Assembly: GCA_039881145.1 (NCBI GenBank)
Contig: JAYKKI010000074.1
Coordinates: 12,031,501 to 12,095,500 of the forward strand
Length of the DNA stretch: 64,000 nucleotides
Reading direction: 5' to 3'
DNA from: Druceiella hillmani
Taxonomy: Eukaryota > Arthropoda > Insecta > Lepidoptera > Hepialidae
Shown here: one piece after another, positions 26,355-36,349 of the stretch
How positions within the stretch are numbered: position 1 is the stretch's first letter
How the letters are laid out: each line of letters opens with the position of its first letter
Made by a program: the position numbers and the translations under genes
Notes under the pieces: model-generated
The model's input: the letters and a program-made list of their open reading frames with translations, nothing else
Database searches by the model: none
Told to the model about the DNA's origin: nothing

Positions 26355-26520
26355 ATGACGAGCTGTCAGAATAAAAGGAGGCCCACAGAGTAACAAACTA
26401 CAAAGAGAGTGGTTCCTCTAGCTGGTACAAATAGGTACAGTAGTGCAAACATTGCTGGAGTACTAAGTAAGTCACAAAGCATTTTTCATATCGACGCTGT
26501 GTAATTTGGGAGACACATAA
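26355..26520 (-). repeat. DIRS-like element, right inverted terminal repeat
   Basis: Inverted partner of 22,919-23,090. The outermost bases (about 20-40 nt on each side) diverge, so the exact ends are uncertain. Confidence 0.9.
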
Positions 26521-27329
26521 TTATATATTATGTACTAATAATCTAAATGTTGTTAACAATTTTATTCTAGGATAATATTTTAATGATTATTATATTCAAG
26601 TTAATATGTACCTATAATTATATAGTTAACAAAAAAGAAGGCTTCACACTACTATCCTCTGCGATTGATCTTTCTAATTACTAACAAGTATAAGCTTTTA
26701 TTGATATTATATAATTTAGTACATTGCATGGGCATTCCTGTTTGTATATAAATAACAATATTACAAATTTATAAGACGAAAATTCATGAGATACACAATA
26801 TTAATTCAGTGTGTTGACTCAAAATCAATCGGTATAGTCACAAGTTACAAAGGGCACAACCATATAAACCAAATCATTTACCCGGCAAGTATCTTTCTTA
26901 TAGTACACCCAGAATATTAATGAGGAAAAGATGTTTTTTCTTACTGAGGTTTAGCTGTCTCCAAAAATCTCTATATTTTCGCAGTTTTATGAAAAATCCA
27001 CGACCGTCCAAAGAAAATCTCTTTCTTCCTAATTTGATTATATTTCTGAAATATTTCTATAGGACATGAAAGAATAAAAAATATAAGTGTAATTTATGAC
27101 AATTTTGCATTATCATATGGGGCATATTTTAAGTAACATCATATGGGGCATTCATGGCAATAATATAGATTTTCTTAGAGTTAAAATTAGTTAAATAATT
27201 AACTTTATAAGTAATATCTCCAAATAAATAAGTGCAGTATCTTCAAAAATAACGAATAGCAAAATCCCATTCTCTCCTGTGTACTTGTCAATGGGTAGTG
27301 ATTTGATGTGTTTTTATGTTTATTGACAA
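26521..27329. other. Gene-free part of copy B
   Basis: No coding sequence. Aligns with about 4.24-4.86 kb of copy A. A short direct repeat (catatggggcat) occurs at 27,114-27,125 and 27,139-27,150. Confidence 0.5.
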
Positions 27330-27429
27330 TCATACGGCAATAGCGCGCGCCGATATTCGCCAGAAGCACGCCCATTTATTGAAGCATTATATAAGAGCAC
27401 TTCCATCATAAAGGAAATTTTTCTTCGTT

Positions 27430-27487
27430 CGGACAATACACTGTGCTGCTGACGTTGAGTAATGAACCACTGAGCTACTCCTCGCTT
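27430..27487 (-). repeat. Possible tRNA-derived SINE or tRNA fragment
   Basis: Minus strand contains TAGCTCAGTGG at 27,467-27,477, an exact Pol III A-box consensus, within gcgaggagtagctcagtgg, which also resembles a tRNA acceptor plus D arm. No acceptable B box follows at tRNA distance, so it is at most a truncated tRNA or SINE head. Copy A has nothing equivalent at the aligned position, in keeping with a later insertion. Confidence 0.3.
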
Positions 27488-27539
27488 GTTATCCCACACA
27501 TTAACACGCCCCTACATCTCTCTACTAAGGTGGCCGGCA

Positions 27540-28780
27540 AGTAGTTTTGTATTGTACAAAGAAAGATGTCCTCATTATAGATCATCATAAGAAAATACTT
27601 AGGATGATTTAGATAATAAAGTATTAATTTTTATATGCTGTAGGAAAGTCGTAGCTTATACCGCTTTTAAATCTTAATATTTTGGAGATAGAAAATAATG
27701 TTTAAACAAACTTTCAAATAATTTCTATATACGTACTGACAAATTCAAATGGTATTCTTGAATATAAAAGTTCAGTAGAAAGGGAAATTTTAAAGAGAGT
27801 CTTCAAATAATTTTCCGGATTAGAGATAGTTTATCGACCCTCCTCAATGACTAAAAGTTTTGGTCACCCATTTGGGAAATTGTTTTTATTAAATATTATG
27901 TAAATTCTCAATTCTCTCAGAAAGCGTACAACCACAGGAACAAGACGGGGATAGGTAAATAAAACAATTTGAGGTGCTGTAATATTGAAAATATTTATTT
28001 CTAATATAGAAAAGATTTTAACAAAAATTTTGGAGAACTTTATGCTTTACAAAAAAGATTTGAATTATTTTGTTCTAAGGCCAGCCGTTTCCGTGATATT
28101 CAATAAACAATAATTCCCAAAATGACGCAAGTATCACATTTATAAACTTCACCCTACTTATTGGACTACGAACAATGGAACTTATTTAAAATATCGCAAT
28201 TCATTTATATGACTAAAAGAGTAATTTGAATGAAGTACAAGAAAAACCAGTATTTCATTTAAAGAAGTGTAAATTTAGAAATAAGGCATGTTATATACTA
28301 AAACTCTTGTTTGAACTAAATACAATTGTGAATGTCGGTGAATGTTACCATTATTCCTGTGTTAATTGTTAAACGTTATAGACAATTAAATAGTCAGCCA
28401 TCGGCCAATTTGCATTTCCGTCCTTGTTTTCGGTAAATGAAAGAACCACTCGGCTTATAGAATTAAATCCTCCATAATTAAAATTTAATTAATTTTGATT
28501 AAGAATTTCATAATTTTATATTCCCCGTACCATTCAAGTTTCAAATAAAAAATTTGATTTTATTGGGGAAAATGTGGATATTTTATCGTAATGTTCCAAT
28601 TTTTTATATAGTTTAAGAGATATTAATTATGTCGGTATAAATTTAGAATTATGGGAGGATTCGAGCATTAAAAGTGGATCTTCTCTTTGTTTTCATATAA
28701 ATGGGTCTCAAGTAAATTTCTAATTATACGAAACTGCATCTTCCTTAGGTCATTGATACATCACCAATATTGATTCGTAG
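27540..28780. other. Gene-free part of copy B
   Basis: A+T-rich noncoding sequence without recognisable genes or elements. Alignment to copy A (about 4.9-5.6 kb) is weak here. Confidence 0.45.
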
Positions 28781-29079
28781 ATTACCTCTGAAGGTCAAAA
28801 AATTCCGTCCATTTTTCTGTCTTTTCGTGATTTATTAAAAACTATTCGATCTGTGATCTTTACTATGATGATCAAACACTTATAAAAATAAATTTCGTGT
28901 TCATAATACCGAACCAGCATTTAAAAATTGTGTACTTTTTCGCAAAAAGCAAAAAAGAAAAAGAAACTCGAATGTCGACTAAAACTGGATTCATTAAGAC
29001 AACTCGTTAAGCACTTTATGAAATAAAAAAATAATATAAATACACTTAAATTTTTAAATTAAGACGACGATGAATTAGT

Positions 29080-29510
29080 TCATTGACTTTACCGGATTAT
29101 TTATGATACGTTACTTGTCACCTTACTGTTTTAACTTCCCACGATCGCCCTTAATAAAATAATAAAATCGTAATCTCCAGAAAACGTCATTAGCAGGGAA
29201 CTTTTATAGAAACTACCGTACGTAAACACTGAACTAATGGAAATAGTTTTGTATCAAACAATAGAATGGGCCTGAGAGACGGCAAATGTTTTTCTGCGGC
29301 GATAGGCGCGTGAACAAACAATGTGATTGGTGCTTTGACCGCGACGGGCGCCGCGCCGCGCCGTGTGGTCTACTTTTTCATTGAGACTTGGGCCGTTTGC
29401 GCCAAATCGATATTGTGGTCAGTTCGTAGTTGATTACTATATCGCTTTGATATTATTATAGCACATCGTCTACACTGTTGTTTAGTTTGGAATAAAGAAA
29501 ATAATTCAAT
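29080..29510. other. GC-richer conserved noncoding block, copy B
   Basis: Partner of 5,830-6,300. It shares gtaaacactgaactaa, cgtttttctg and gctttgaccgcg with copy A. It lacks about 38 bp present in A (about 6,070-6,110), and the junction fits a deletion between gtg triplets. A CG-rich tract (cgggcgccgcgccgcgccg, about 29,345-29,365) is specific to this copy. Confidence 0.5.
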
Positions 29511-29660
29511 TCGTCAAATAGACTGAATGATAAAATTGTCTGAAATGTGTGAAAGTGGAAAGGGAAAAGCTTTGAATTAAGTTCTAAATAGTTTCCATAA
29601 CATGGAGTAAGACTTAAACCTAATTTTTCTTACTTTTATGCATGAATTGCCAGGTCTTTC

Positions 29661-31140
29661 CCACGTGCAATCGTTTAGGGAAACATGCATGACTGCCTTG
29701 ATAAGATCTATCTTCTCATTGGTGCTCTCCCAAATGGTCTAGTACATTCCACTTTGCCCTATATTATCTGGGGTTTAGTACTGTCATTGCTACGCTACAA
29801 CATTTATCCAAGGAATTTTATTATACGAATTAGTCCACTTTTGGAATTAATATATGAATTCATAAAGATACGAATTCATGCTCACAAAATTCGGTATCAG
29901 GCAGCGTTTGTTCTTTATATTGGACAGACATTACCTGACACCGAATTTTTGATAATGAATTCATTATAACGGAACTCGATCCACGACACCTCAGCAATTT
30001 GTTATATTACAACCTTTGTAGGGAGTCTACCTCTTTCTTTCACTTTACTGTAGTCTCTAAGTCTCTACTGCGTAGAAGAAAATGTAGAATACTAACGCTA
30101 TAAAGAATAGGTTTAGAAATTGGGATAAGGTGTGACAAAATTCTAAAAAGTAGATTTGATTAAAGAAATTTGAAAAGTGGGAATGAACAAATGTGGCATT
30201 ATGGCGTGTAAGTTCGTAGTTTTCAGAGGTATTTTCAAATATCTATAAAAAGAGGAATACGATAATATGGAGAGAAATAGAATTTCTTTGCTATTTTTGT
30301 TAAATTTTATATAAATGGAAATGATACTAAAATATATTCCAAATAAAAGGCACGTTAACTTGCTAGCACTGACAACATGAATAAGAGGGCGGCAGCTTCA
30401 CCGTATAAGACAACAATAATTTGATTGTCATTGAAATTTAGCATTTATTAATATTTTTTTTATATTAAATTAATAGTAAAAACGTGGAAAAAATTATAGT
30501 CACCTGATAAAAACCTACGTGGCTAAATTTATTAGAAAATTGTGCCTTTACGATTTCACAAATATTGTGTGCAATAAAGTTTTGCGAACAATATTTGCAG
30601 TTTTTGAAAGCTCCATTTCATCATTTTTGAAACAGCATCTTCATTTTTTGAGCTTTGCTTTTTTATTTTTTTATATTAACGTAAATCACTTAATTAATTA
30701 GGAAATATTAAAATCGTTACTACAATTCACGAAAACGATATTAGGGAAAATGCTGGCAAGAGAGATATGTGTAATTAAAGTAGAATTGAAACAATGTTTC
30801 CTGTAAGGTTGCATAATTAGGCCAAATCAAGACATTTTTATATAGTTTATAGCATTGCATTTGTGTGTTTTGATCTGTTTAACTTTGCTAACAGCACGCG
30901 GTAATTAAAAGTATTTTTAGCAATTATTGTGGTGTTACTATGTGGCGATTTGTTATGGAATATCAAAAAGACAATTAGTTTTACGAAGCCCTATGATTAA
31001 ATTGGGTTTTAGAAAATATACCATTTTTTGAGTAATTTATTAACACAGTCATCACGGCTGTGGAATAGAAGAGGAACACAGTGACAATAAAAACTTAGGT
31101 CTTGCTCTATTTAGAGACATCCTGTTCATTTAAACTGTAG

Positions 31141-31141
<1 letters not shown>
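29661..31141. other. Gene-free stretch
   Basis: The 94-codon frame at 29,685-29,969 resembles no protein family I know and overlaps an inverted repeat, so I do not call a gene. The remainder is A+T-rich noncoding. Confidence 0.45.
29886..29949. repeat. Inverted repeat, 18 bp arms with 28 bp spacer
   Basis: Arms 29,886-29,903 and 29,932-29,949 (aaaattcggtatcaggca and its complement) differ at two positions. Confidence 0.75.

Positions 31142-31190
<49 letters not shown>
31142..31190. repeat. (TA)n microsatellite
   Basis: Pure TA array of about 49 bp directly abutting the 206 bp repeat unit at 31,191. Confidence 0.95.
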
Positions 31191-31193
<3 letters not shown>

Positions 31194-31396
31194 TCTATTA
31201 TATAATACCATGGCGCGAGGTGTGCTGTAACAAAAAACGTGTCTATTGTGATTAGAAAAATTAGATTTAAATCAATTCTACTCTTTTCAACTTATTAACG
31301 AAGATTTTAACAACTTTTCCTTCAGTATAAAAAATTAAACAACGTTATTGATTACACATAAGGCATGAATCAATAAAGAACAATTTGCTATTAAAG
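31191..31396 (+). repeat. Young dispersed repeat, copy 1 (206 bp)
   Basis: Matches 33,908-34,113 with about 9 differences in 206 positions and no gaps. Both copies are preceded by a TA array and start gtctctattatataatacc. Flanking sequence on the other side is unrelated, so this is a mobile or duplicated unit and not part of the old segmental duplications. Read on the minus strand it would end in (TA)n, as the 3' end of some non-LTR elements does, but I see no coding sequence to identify it. Confidence 0.85.
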
Positions 31397-31765
31397 TCTG
31401 TACATGGTTAATTAGTAATTGTATGTTACGTATAATTGCAAAACTAATGCTTTATATGTAATTAGTCTCATCCGATGAATTCATCAACGTTTTGTATTTA
31501 CCAAAAAAACTTGCTCTATCATGAAAGTATTTTATGTTATATTCATTTCTATGGCACAATCTAAATATTTAATTAATCGAAAAGCGTTTGAGGAACTAAA
31601 GTCCGAAAGCTTGACAAACCAACAAACTCAATTTCGCTTTTATAACACAAGTTAGGACACAATCTGAACTTTTAAATGTGTTATTTATTTTCTTATTCGT
31701 TATTCATACATAATAAGAAGAGTTTTCAAGTGTAATTCCCGTTCACACTAGGAAGAAACAAAGAA
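31397..31765. other. Gene-free stretch
   Basis: A+T-rich noncoding sequence between two repeat arrays. Nothing recognised. Confidence 0.5.
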
Positions 31766-31768
31766 ATA

Positions 31769-31860
<92 letters not shown>

Positions 31861-31885
31861 TATACATATATATATATATATAAAC

Positions 31886-31915
<30 letters not shown>
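31766..31915. repeat. (TA)n microsatellite, about 150 bp
   Basis: TA array with occasional CA and AAA interruptions, ending 12 bp before a perfect palindrome. Confidence 0.95.
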
Positions 31916-31916
<1 letters not shown>

Positions 31917-31927
31917 AAAATCGTATT

Positions 31928-31999
31928 AAATAAAGGTGACCGTCATCCTCATAAGAGCTGTACCAACAGCTCTTATGAGGATGACGGTCACCTTTATTT
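31928..31999. repeat. Perfect palindrome, 34 bp arms, 4 bp loop
   Basis: 31,928-31,961 is the exact reverse complement of 31,966-31,999, with loop acca. The arms are not A+T-rich (ggtgaccgtcatcctc), so chance is excluded. It resembles a fold-back duplication. Confidence 0.97.
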
Positions 32000-32469
32000 T
32001 TTTCTCACAAAAAAATTTTAAAAATAATTTATTAATAATGAAAATGAACCACTTAGAAAATGTACTTGTATTAATTTACTTACCCTAAAAACCTATTAAA
32101 TACGAGTAGAACTCGTACTACGAGAGTTCCGTGTCCATTTAAGCTTTTATTAACGTTTAATAATACATAGTGAATGTACTAGTAAGCTATTCATGAAAAA
32201 TTATTTTCATTGAACCTAAATTTATTGGCTACCATATCTCTCAGGGACGTATATGTAAAAAATCTATCAATTCCTACATAATTAGACAACATTGATTTCT
32301 GGATTTTTCTCTTTATTTGTGGTATAAGACCTCAGTTTATGCCGACTTTCGAGATTGCAAATCGATCCAAAGCACTCTATATTTTTAATGATATTTTTTG
32401 ATGAGTAAGAATATCCTAAAAATTAAAAAAATCTTGAAAGGGTCATAGTTTTTCGCCGCCTGAACCAAA
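32000..32469. other. Gene-free stretch
   Basis: No recognisable coding sequence or element. Confidence 0.5.
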
Positions 32470-33062
32470 AAACTCGAAACCTACAGGTCTCAGTATATTA
32501 TATTAATTGCAATTCGATATCTTGAACCGTTCGTGAAAAAAATGGCTTTAATTTCCGGACAGACGGAGATCCGAACGACCCTACAAAAGTTGCGTCTAGT
32601 TGTAATTTTAAGGGGGGGAACCCTGAAAAAGACATTGAGCTAGAAAATAACTGAAGGCGAAGTAGGAATTCATAACAACAGCCGTAAGTATAAATCAGCA
32701 GCGCAATAATCGAAGTGATTCGACTCATTGGGAAGTGGCTCACGTGCGAGGCGTCTACCCGGATTATGCCGTAAATCTCATCGACGTAATTGTAGCCGGG
32801 CGGCCGCTGCTCGGTTAACGACAATATAACCGTGAGGCAAACACTTCGCCTGCCTTTTAAATTCACACTAAAACGTGATATTTGAATGCAGATATTTAGG
32901 CTGGGCTCTGCGGCTGCCGCTTGTTAAGCGGATTAGGTGCCCGCCGGAATCAGTGCCCGTTCTGACCGTTAGCGGCAAGAGTATTCATTTGTCTATTGTC
33001 TATTTCATTTGTCTATTTCCAGCTAATGTGGCAGCGTTTGCTTTGAAATCAACCACTTCTTA
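32470..33062. other. GC-rich island of unknown nature
   Basis: Strikingly less A+T-rich than its flanks, with many CpGs (cgggcggccgctgctcgg near 32,797-32,814) and non-repetitive sequence. The minus strand is open for 122 codons (32,498-32,866) and the plus strand for 62 codons (32,875-33,063). Neither product resembles a family I know. A good splice-donor-like sequence (gccgtaagtat) lies at about 32,681-32,691 on the plus strand. It could be a host exon or promoter, a cis-regulatory element, or a patch of an unrecognised transposon. I do not call a gene. Confidence 0.4.
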
Positions 33063-33808
33063 GTTTTCGTTTCATTGGGATATACTTTTGTTTCATCTAT
33101 TCTAAGGGATATAGGGGAGTAACGTTTTACATTAAATTATCTTTCACTAAATAATTGTTTCATTTTATTTAATTCTACTATAACCTCATATTTTCTCAAC
33201 TTTCAGAAATATATTCATAAAATGTAATTAAATGCTTCATATAGAGATCTTACATCATTTGTTGCAAAAGAAAAATAAAAGCTCTGTATATACATGTACA
33301 GTTGAAAGAAGAAAAACATTTTCCCCTCATCGTTTTTGAAGGGGTGTCATTGTACTGGTCTATTAACAAAGACGAAGTTCTCTTTACCATATTCTTCATT
33401 GTTTTGGTAGAAAAAATAGTGTACATGATCCGTTGATGTGTAAAATATTTAAGTTTTATAACGTTATGAATTGTTTTCGCAAGGTGTCGCTACCTATTGG
33501 AATGTTTATTTCGAATAGATTTTGTCATTTACAGTTTTAAAATTTTGCAAGTAACGTCATATCGACTTCGGAAGGAAATAAATATTAGTTTATTTTTTAT
33601 CTAAATGGTATTTTTCTGTTTCAAATAAACTAAAAGGGTTGAAGCAAATAATTCAGTATTTTTAGATGAAAATAAATTATGAATAAGCAACGAAATGAAC
33701 GCATTGGTTTTAGTATTTTTTTTATATGAGCCTCTACTTATATAAGTTTCAAACTAATTAAGAAAATAAAAGAGATCGACCTGCCACTTTTCACAATGTT
33801 TATTTGTT

Positions 33809-33809
<1 letters not shown>
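33063..33809. other. Gene-free stretch
   Basis: A+T-rich noncoding sequence. Nothing recognised. Confidence 0.5.

Positions 33810-33900
<91 letters not shown>
33810..33900. repeat. (TA)n microsatellite
   Basis: TA array of about 90 bp with two GTA interruptions, immediately before the second 206 bp repeat copy. Confidence 0.95.
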
Positions 33901-33901
<1 letters not shown>

Positions 33902-33907
33902 TTGTGT

Positions 33908-34113
33908 GTCTCTATTATATAATACCATGGTGCGAGGTGTGCTGTAACAAAAAACGTATCTATTGTGATTAGAAAAATTAGATTTAAATCAATTCTACTC
34001 TCTTCAACTTATTAACGAAGATTTTAACGACTTTTTCTTCAGTATAAAAAATGAAACAACGTTATTGATTACACATAAGGCATCAATTAATAAAGAACAA
34101 TTTGCTATCAAAG
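33908..34113 (+). repeat. Young dispersed repeat, copy 2 (206 bp)
   Basis: Partner of 31,191-31,396, about 96% identical and in the same orientation, also adjoining a TA array. Confidence 0.85.
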
Positions 34114-35249
34114 AGACCTATATTAGGTTATTCACGCGCTCGCGCCGTCTCGTTACAGATTCTCCTCCAAATTACAAAATGAATTAATGATACCAATAGA
34201 GCGAGGGCAATGTGTTTCGTCCATATTTTTATACTAGGCAAAAAGCCTCAAAAATATCATATTAACCACGGAATGACACCATATATTTCTTTGCAGTCGA
34301 CGTATGGCGGCCTTGTTGGAATCGATCGTATTTGTGACGTTAATAATAAATTTGTTCAGAAGTCTATTGAATTTATAACATGCTACCTTTATTGTAAAGT
34401 TAAACTTTAAAAAGTATTTAAATTTTCATAATCTCTCTAAGAAACAAATAAGGATTATATGATAACTTAGCGTATTAATTTGTTTATTAGCATAAAACAT
34501 TAATTTTTTCACTTAATTTTCCCTTGGTCTGTATTTAAACACAGGAAGGAAAATGAAACTAATCAAGTTAAACCTTAAAGTGTTTAATTGTTTTCATAAA
34601 TTTTGTGATATATATATATGATAAAATATATAATTATTACGTGAATTTAAGTTTTTGGTGTATTTTACTATTATTTTAGATATTATTTAAATTATCGACT
34701 TAAGTCCTTTAAGTAAATATTTTTGTTTTCTATTTTTATAAGTAGGAAGAAAAATAAAACGAATAAAGTTAAATATTAATCACTTTTCATTAATTTCCTT
34801 AAATTGGGTAACAGATATCTGAATTTTGTGAATGTTATTCAGTGGACTTTGGTTTTTGGTTGTTGTATGCGATTATTTTTCTGTTATTAAATATAATTTA
34901 ATTAAACAATGAAATTAATTCTTTTTATAAATGTTTTTGGTGTCTATTAGGAAGAAAAATTAAATTATGCTACTCCTATTTTTAAGTTGTCGTAGAGTCG
35001 TGGAGCAGAATTTTATTGCGTGGTTATTTATAGACTCGATTCCAGTAGAAATTAATATTCCTTTAAAAATTTGTTTCTTCCAAGACTAGCATATAGTTTT
35101 GCCCTTCGCTTTTGGTGAGGACCATCTAGTCTGCCCATGAGCACAAACGATTTCAAAGATACGTCCCTTTCGTGTGCAAGAGGGTTCATTTACTAAGAAC
35201 TTGAAATGAAGTGATCCTGAATCATAACTATTTCCTCGCGTCAACTCAA
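34114..35249. other. Gene-free stretch
   Basis: No family recognised. The minus-strand frame at 35,086-35,370 overlaps the LINE relic. Part of it may be element-derived sequence downstream of the reverse transcriptase, but I cannot match it. A GC-richer patch at about 34,130-34,165 (cgcgctcgcgccgtctcg) is unexplained. Confidence 0.45.
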
Positions 35250-35695
35250 AATTACCCGCGATTTCTGAAATCGCAAGGTTACAAGCAAAAGACGTGCACA
35301 ACGGGTTATGTATCCGTTGAACACGTCCTTTAAGTTTTGGTCGGTGCCATGAACGGTGCGCGCTGCGCACTAAAATAAACGGTGCTCGCTGCGCCTAAAT
35401 ACGCCCCTTTTAACCTGTTGGACCCGTACGCGCCACGATACCCATACCGAAGGCGCTTAGGTCAATATACCCATGTATATCACGGTATATATTAGCTTGA
35501 GCGTAGAGTTTTCAGTCGCCAACCGGCACCGGCAAGCCGGGTCATGGCATGAAAAGCAACTCAAGCCCTCTTACCAATGTACCACACATGTAGCATGAAG
35601 CTCCGTTTAGAATCAAAGATCATACCCAAGTATGTTACCCTGTCCCGCACACCGATCCTGAACGCGCCAAAATTTTACTATTACTCTGTTTCTAT
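35250..35695 (-). pseudogene. Non-LTR retrotransposon (Jockey/CR1-like) reverse transcriptase relic
   Basis: On the minus strand, 35,560-35,690 reads FRIGVRDRVTYLGMIFDSK followed by SFMLHV. This is the YLG.I.D.K.SF...H block of the LINE reverse-transcriptase thumb region. Downstream (lower coordinates), with stops, come AMTRLAGAGWRLK, then a SAQRAPFMAPTKT...TCSTDT stretch (about 35,300-35,375), which matches the order of the conserved QR..L......YRT.ST.AL block after the thumb in Jockey/CR1/R1-like elements. The catalytic part with its YADD motif is not present. Stops and frameshifts show a 5'-truncated dead copy. The clade assignment is tentative. Confidence 0.72.
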
Positions 35696-36349
35696 AGGTT
35701 TTTTTTTACTTCATCTAGCAGCTAGCATTTGCCGGTTGAGATTATTCTTATATCAATAGTATACGAATTACGTGGAAAATTTGGTAAATCAACTCAGTTC
35801 GAGTGCATTAATAAATAAAAAAGGAGAGTTTCACAAGGTCTCTGTGGAGTTAAAATATATAAAATGCTAACACAATCTCTCTAACGTTCGAAATTGCATT
35901 CAATAATTTCCTCCTCCCTAGATACGCGATAACGTAAAAAGTTTCTTCCAAACTTTCATACTCAAAGTTAAACGGATGCTGTCAAAAAGAATAAAGATAA
36001 CAATATGGTATCTCCCTTTCGACTCACACGTCCCGTGAGCATTACTCAAAATAACTCGCCGCAAAATCCAGAATAAGCAAAGACAAATAGAGATAAACAA
36101 AGATTTCCGCGTCGCGCCGTGAAACAACACAAACTTTAAGCTCTTAACAAAAAGTCTTAGATAAAATAAATGGAATGTAAATCAAAACGAAAGCTTCAGG
36201 ACAGCGGCGATCAATTTAATAGCTTACGTGAAGCTTCCTTATCTACGAGAAAGGAGTTATGCTTCCGCGTAGGGTGCTCGAAATATTAGGTGGGTAGGCA
36301 AGTGCCGCGAGTAAAGCAATTTAAGATCATTCGTGGTCTATACCAAGAT
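35696..36349. other. Gene-free stretch
   Basis: Nothing recognised. A 70-codon minus-strand frame at 35,918-36,130 lies in a slightly GC-richer patch, without family resemblance. Confidence 0.45.

Larger units (their letters stand above)
22919..26520 (-). mobile_element. DIRS-like tyrosine-recombinase retrotransposon (decayed)
   Basis: An about 3.6 kb element in minus orientation. It is flanked by inverted repeats of about 170 bp (22,919-23,090 and 26,355-26,520, roughly 85% alike by eye), as in the DIRS1 group. Between them the minus strand encodes, in order, reverse transcriptase, RNase H-like sequence and a tyrosine recombinase. This is the DIRS layout: the recombinase replaces the DDE integrase, and the ends are inverted repeats instead of direct LTRs. 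The gag-side region (25.8-26.35 kb) shows no clear protein. At 3.6 kb it is shorter than complete DIRS elements as I recall them, so it probably carries internal deletions. Confidence 0.87.
22200..29660 (+). repeat. Old segmental duplication, copy B (partner 1.2-6.5 kb)
   Basis: Same order and orientation as copy A; the anchors are listed there. This copy lacks the piggyBac element and instead carries a DIRS-like retroelement, plus a possible SINE fragment near 27.45 kb that copy A lacks. Without the transposons the two copies have matching lengths between anchors, which supports a single duplication event and not chance similarity. Confidence 0.75.

Noticed and set aside
32498..32866. 122-codon minus-strand open frame
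   Set aside because: No family resemblance and no visible gene context. Openness is partly explained by lower A+T content. Kept only as part of a GC-rich island.
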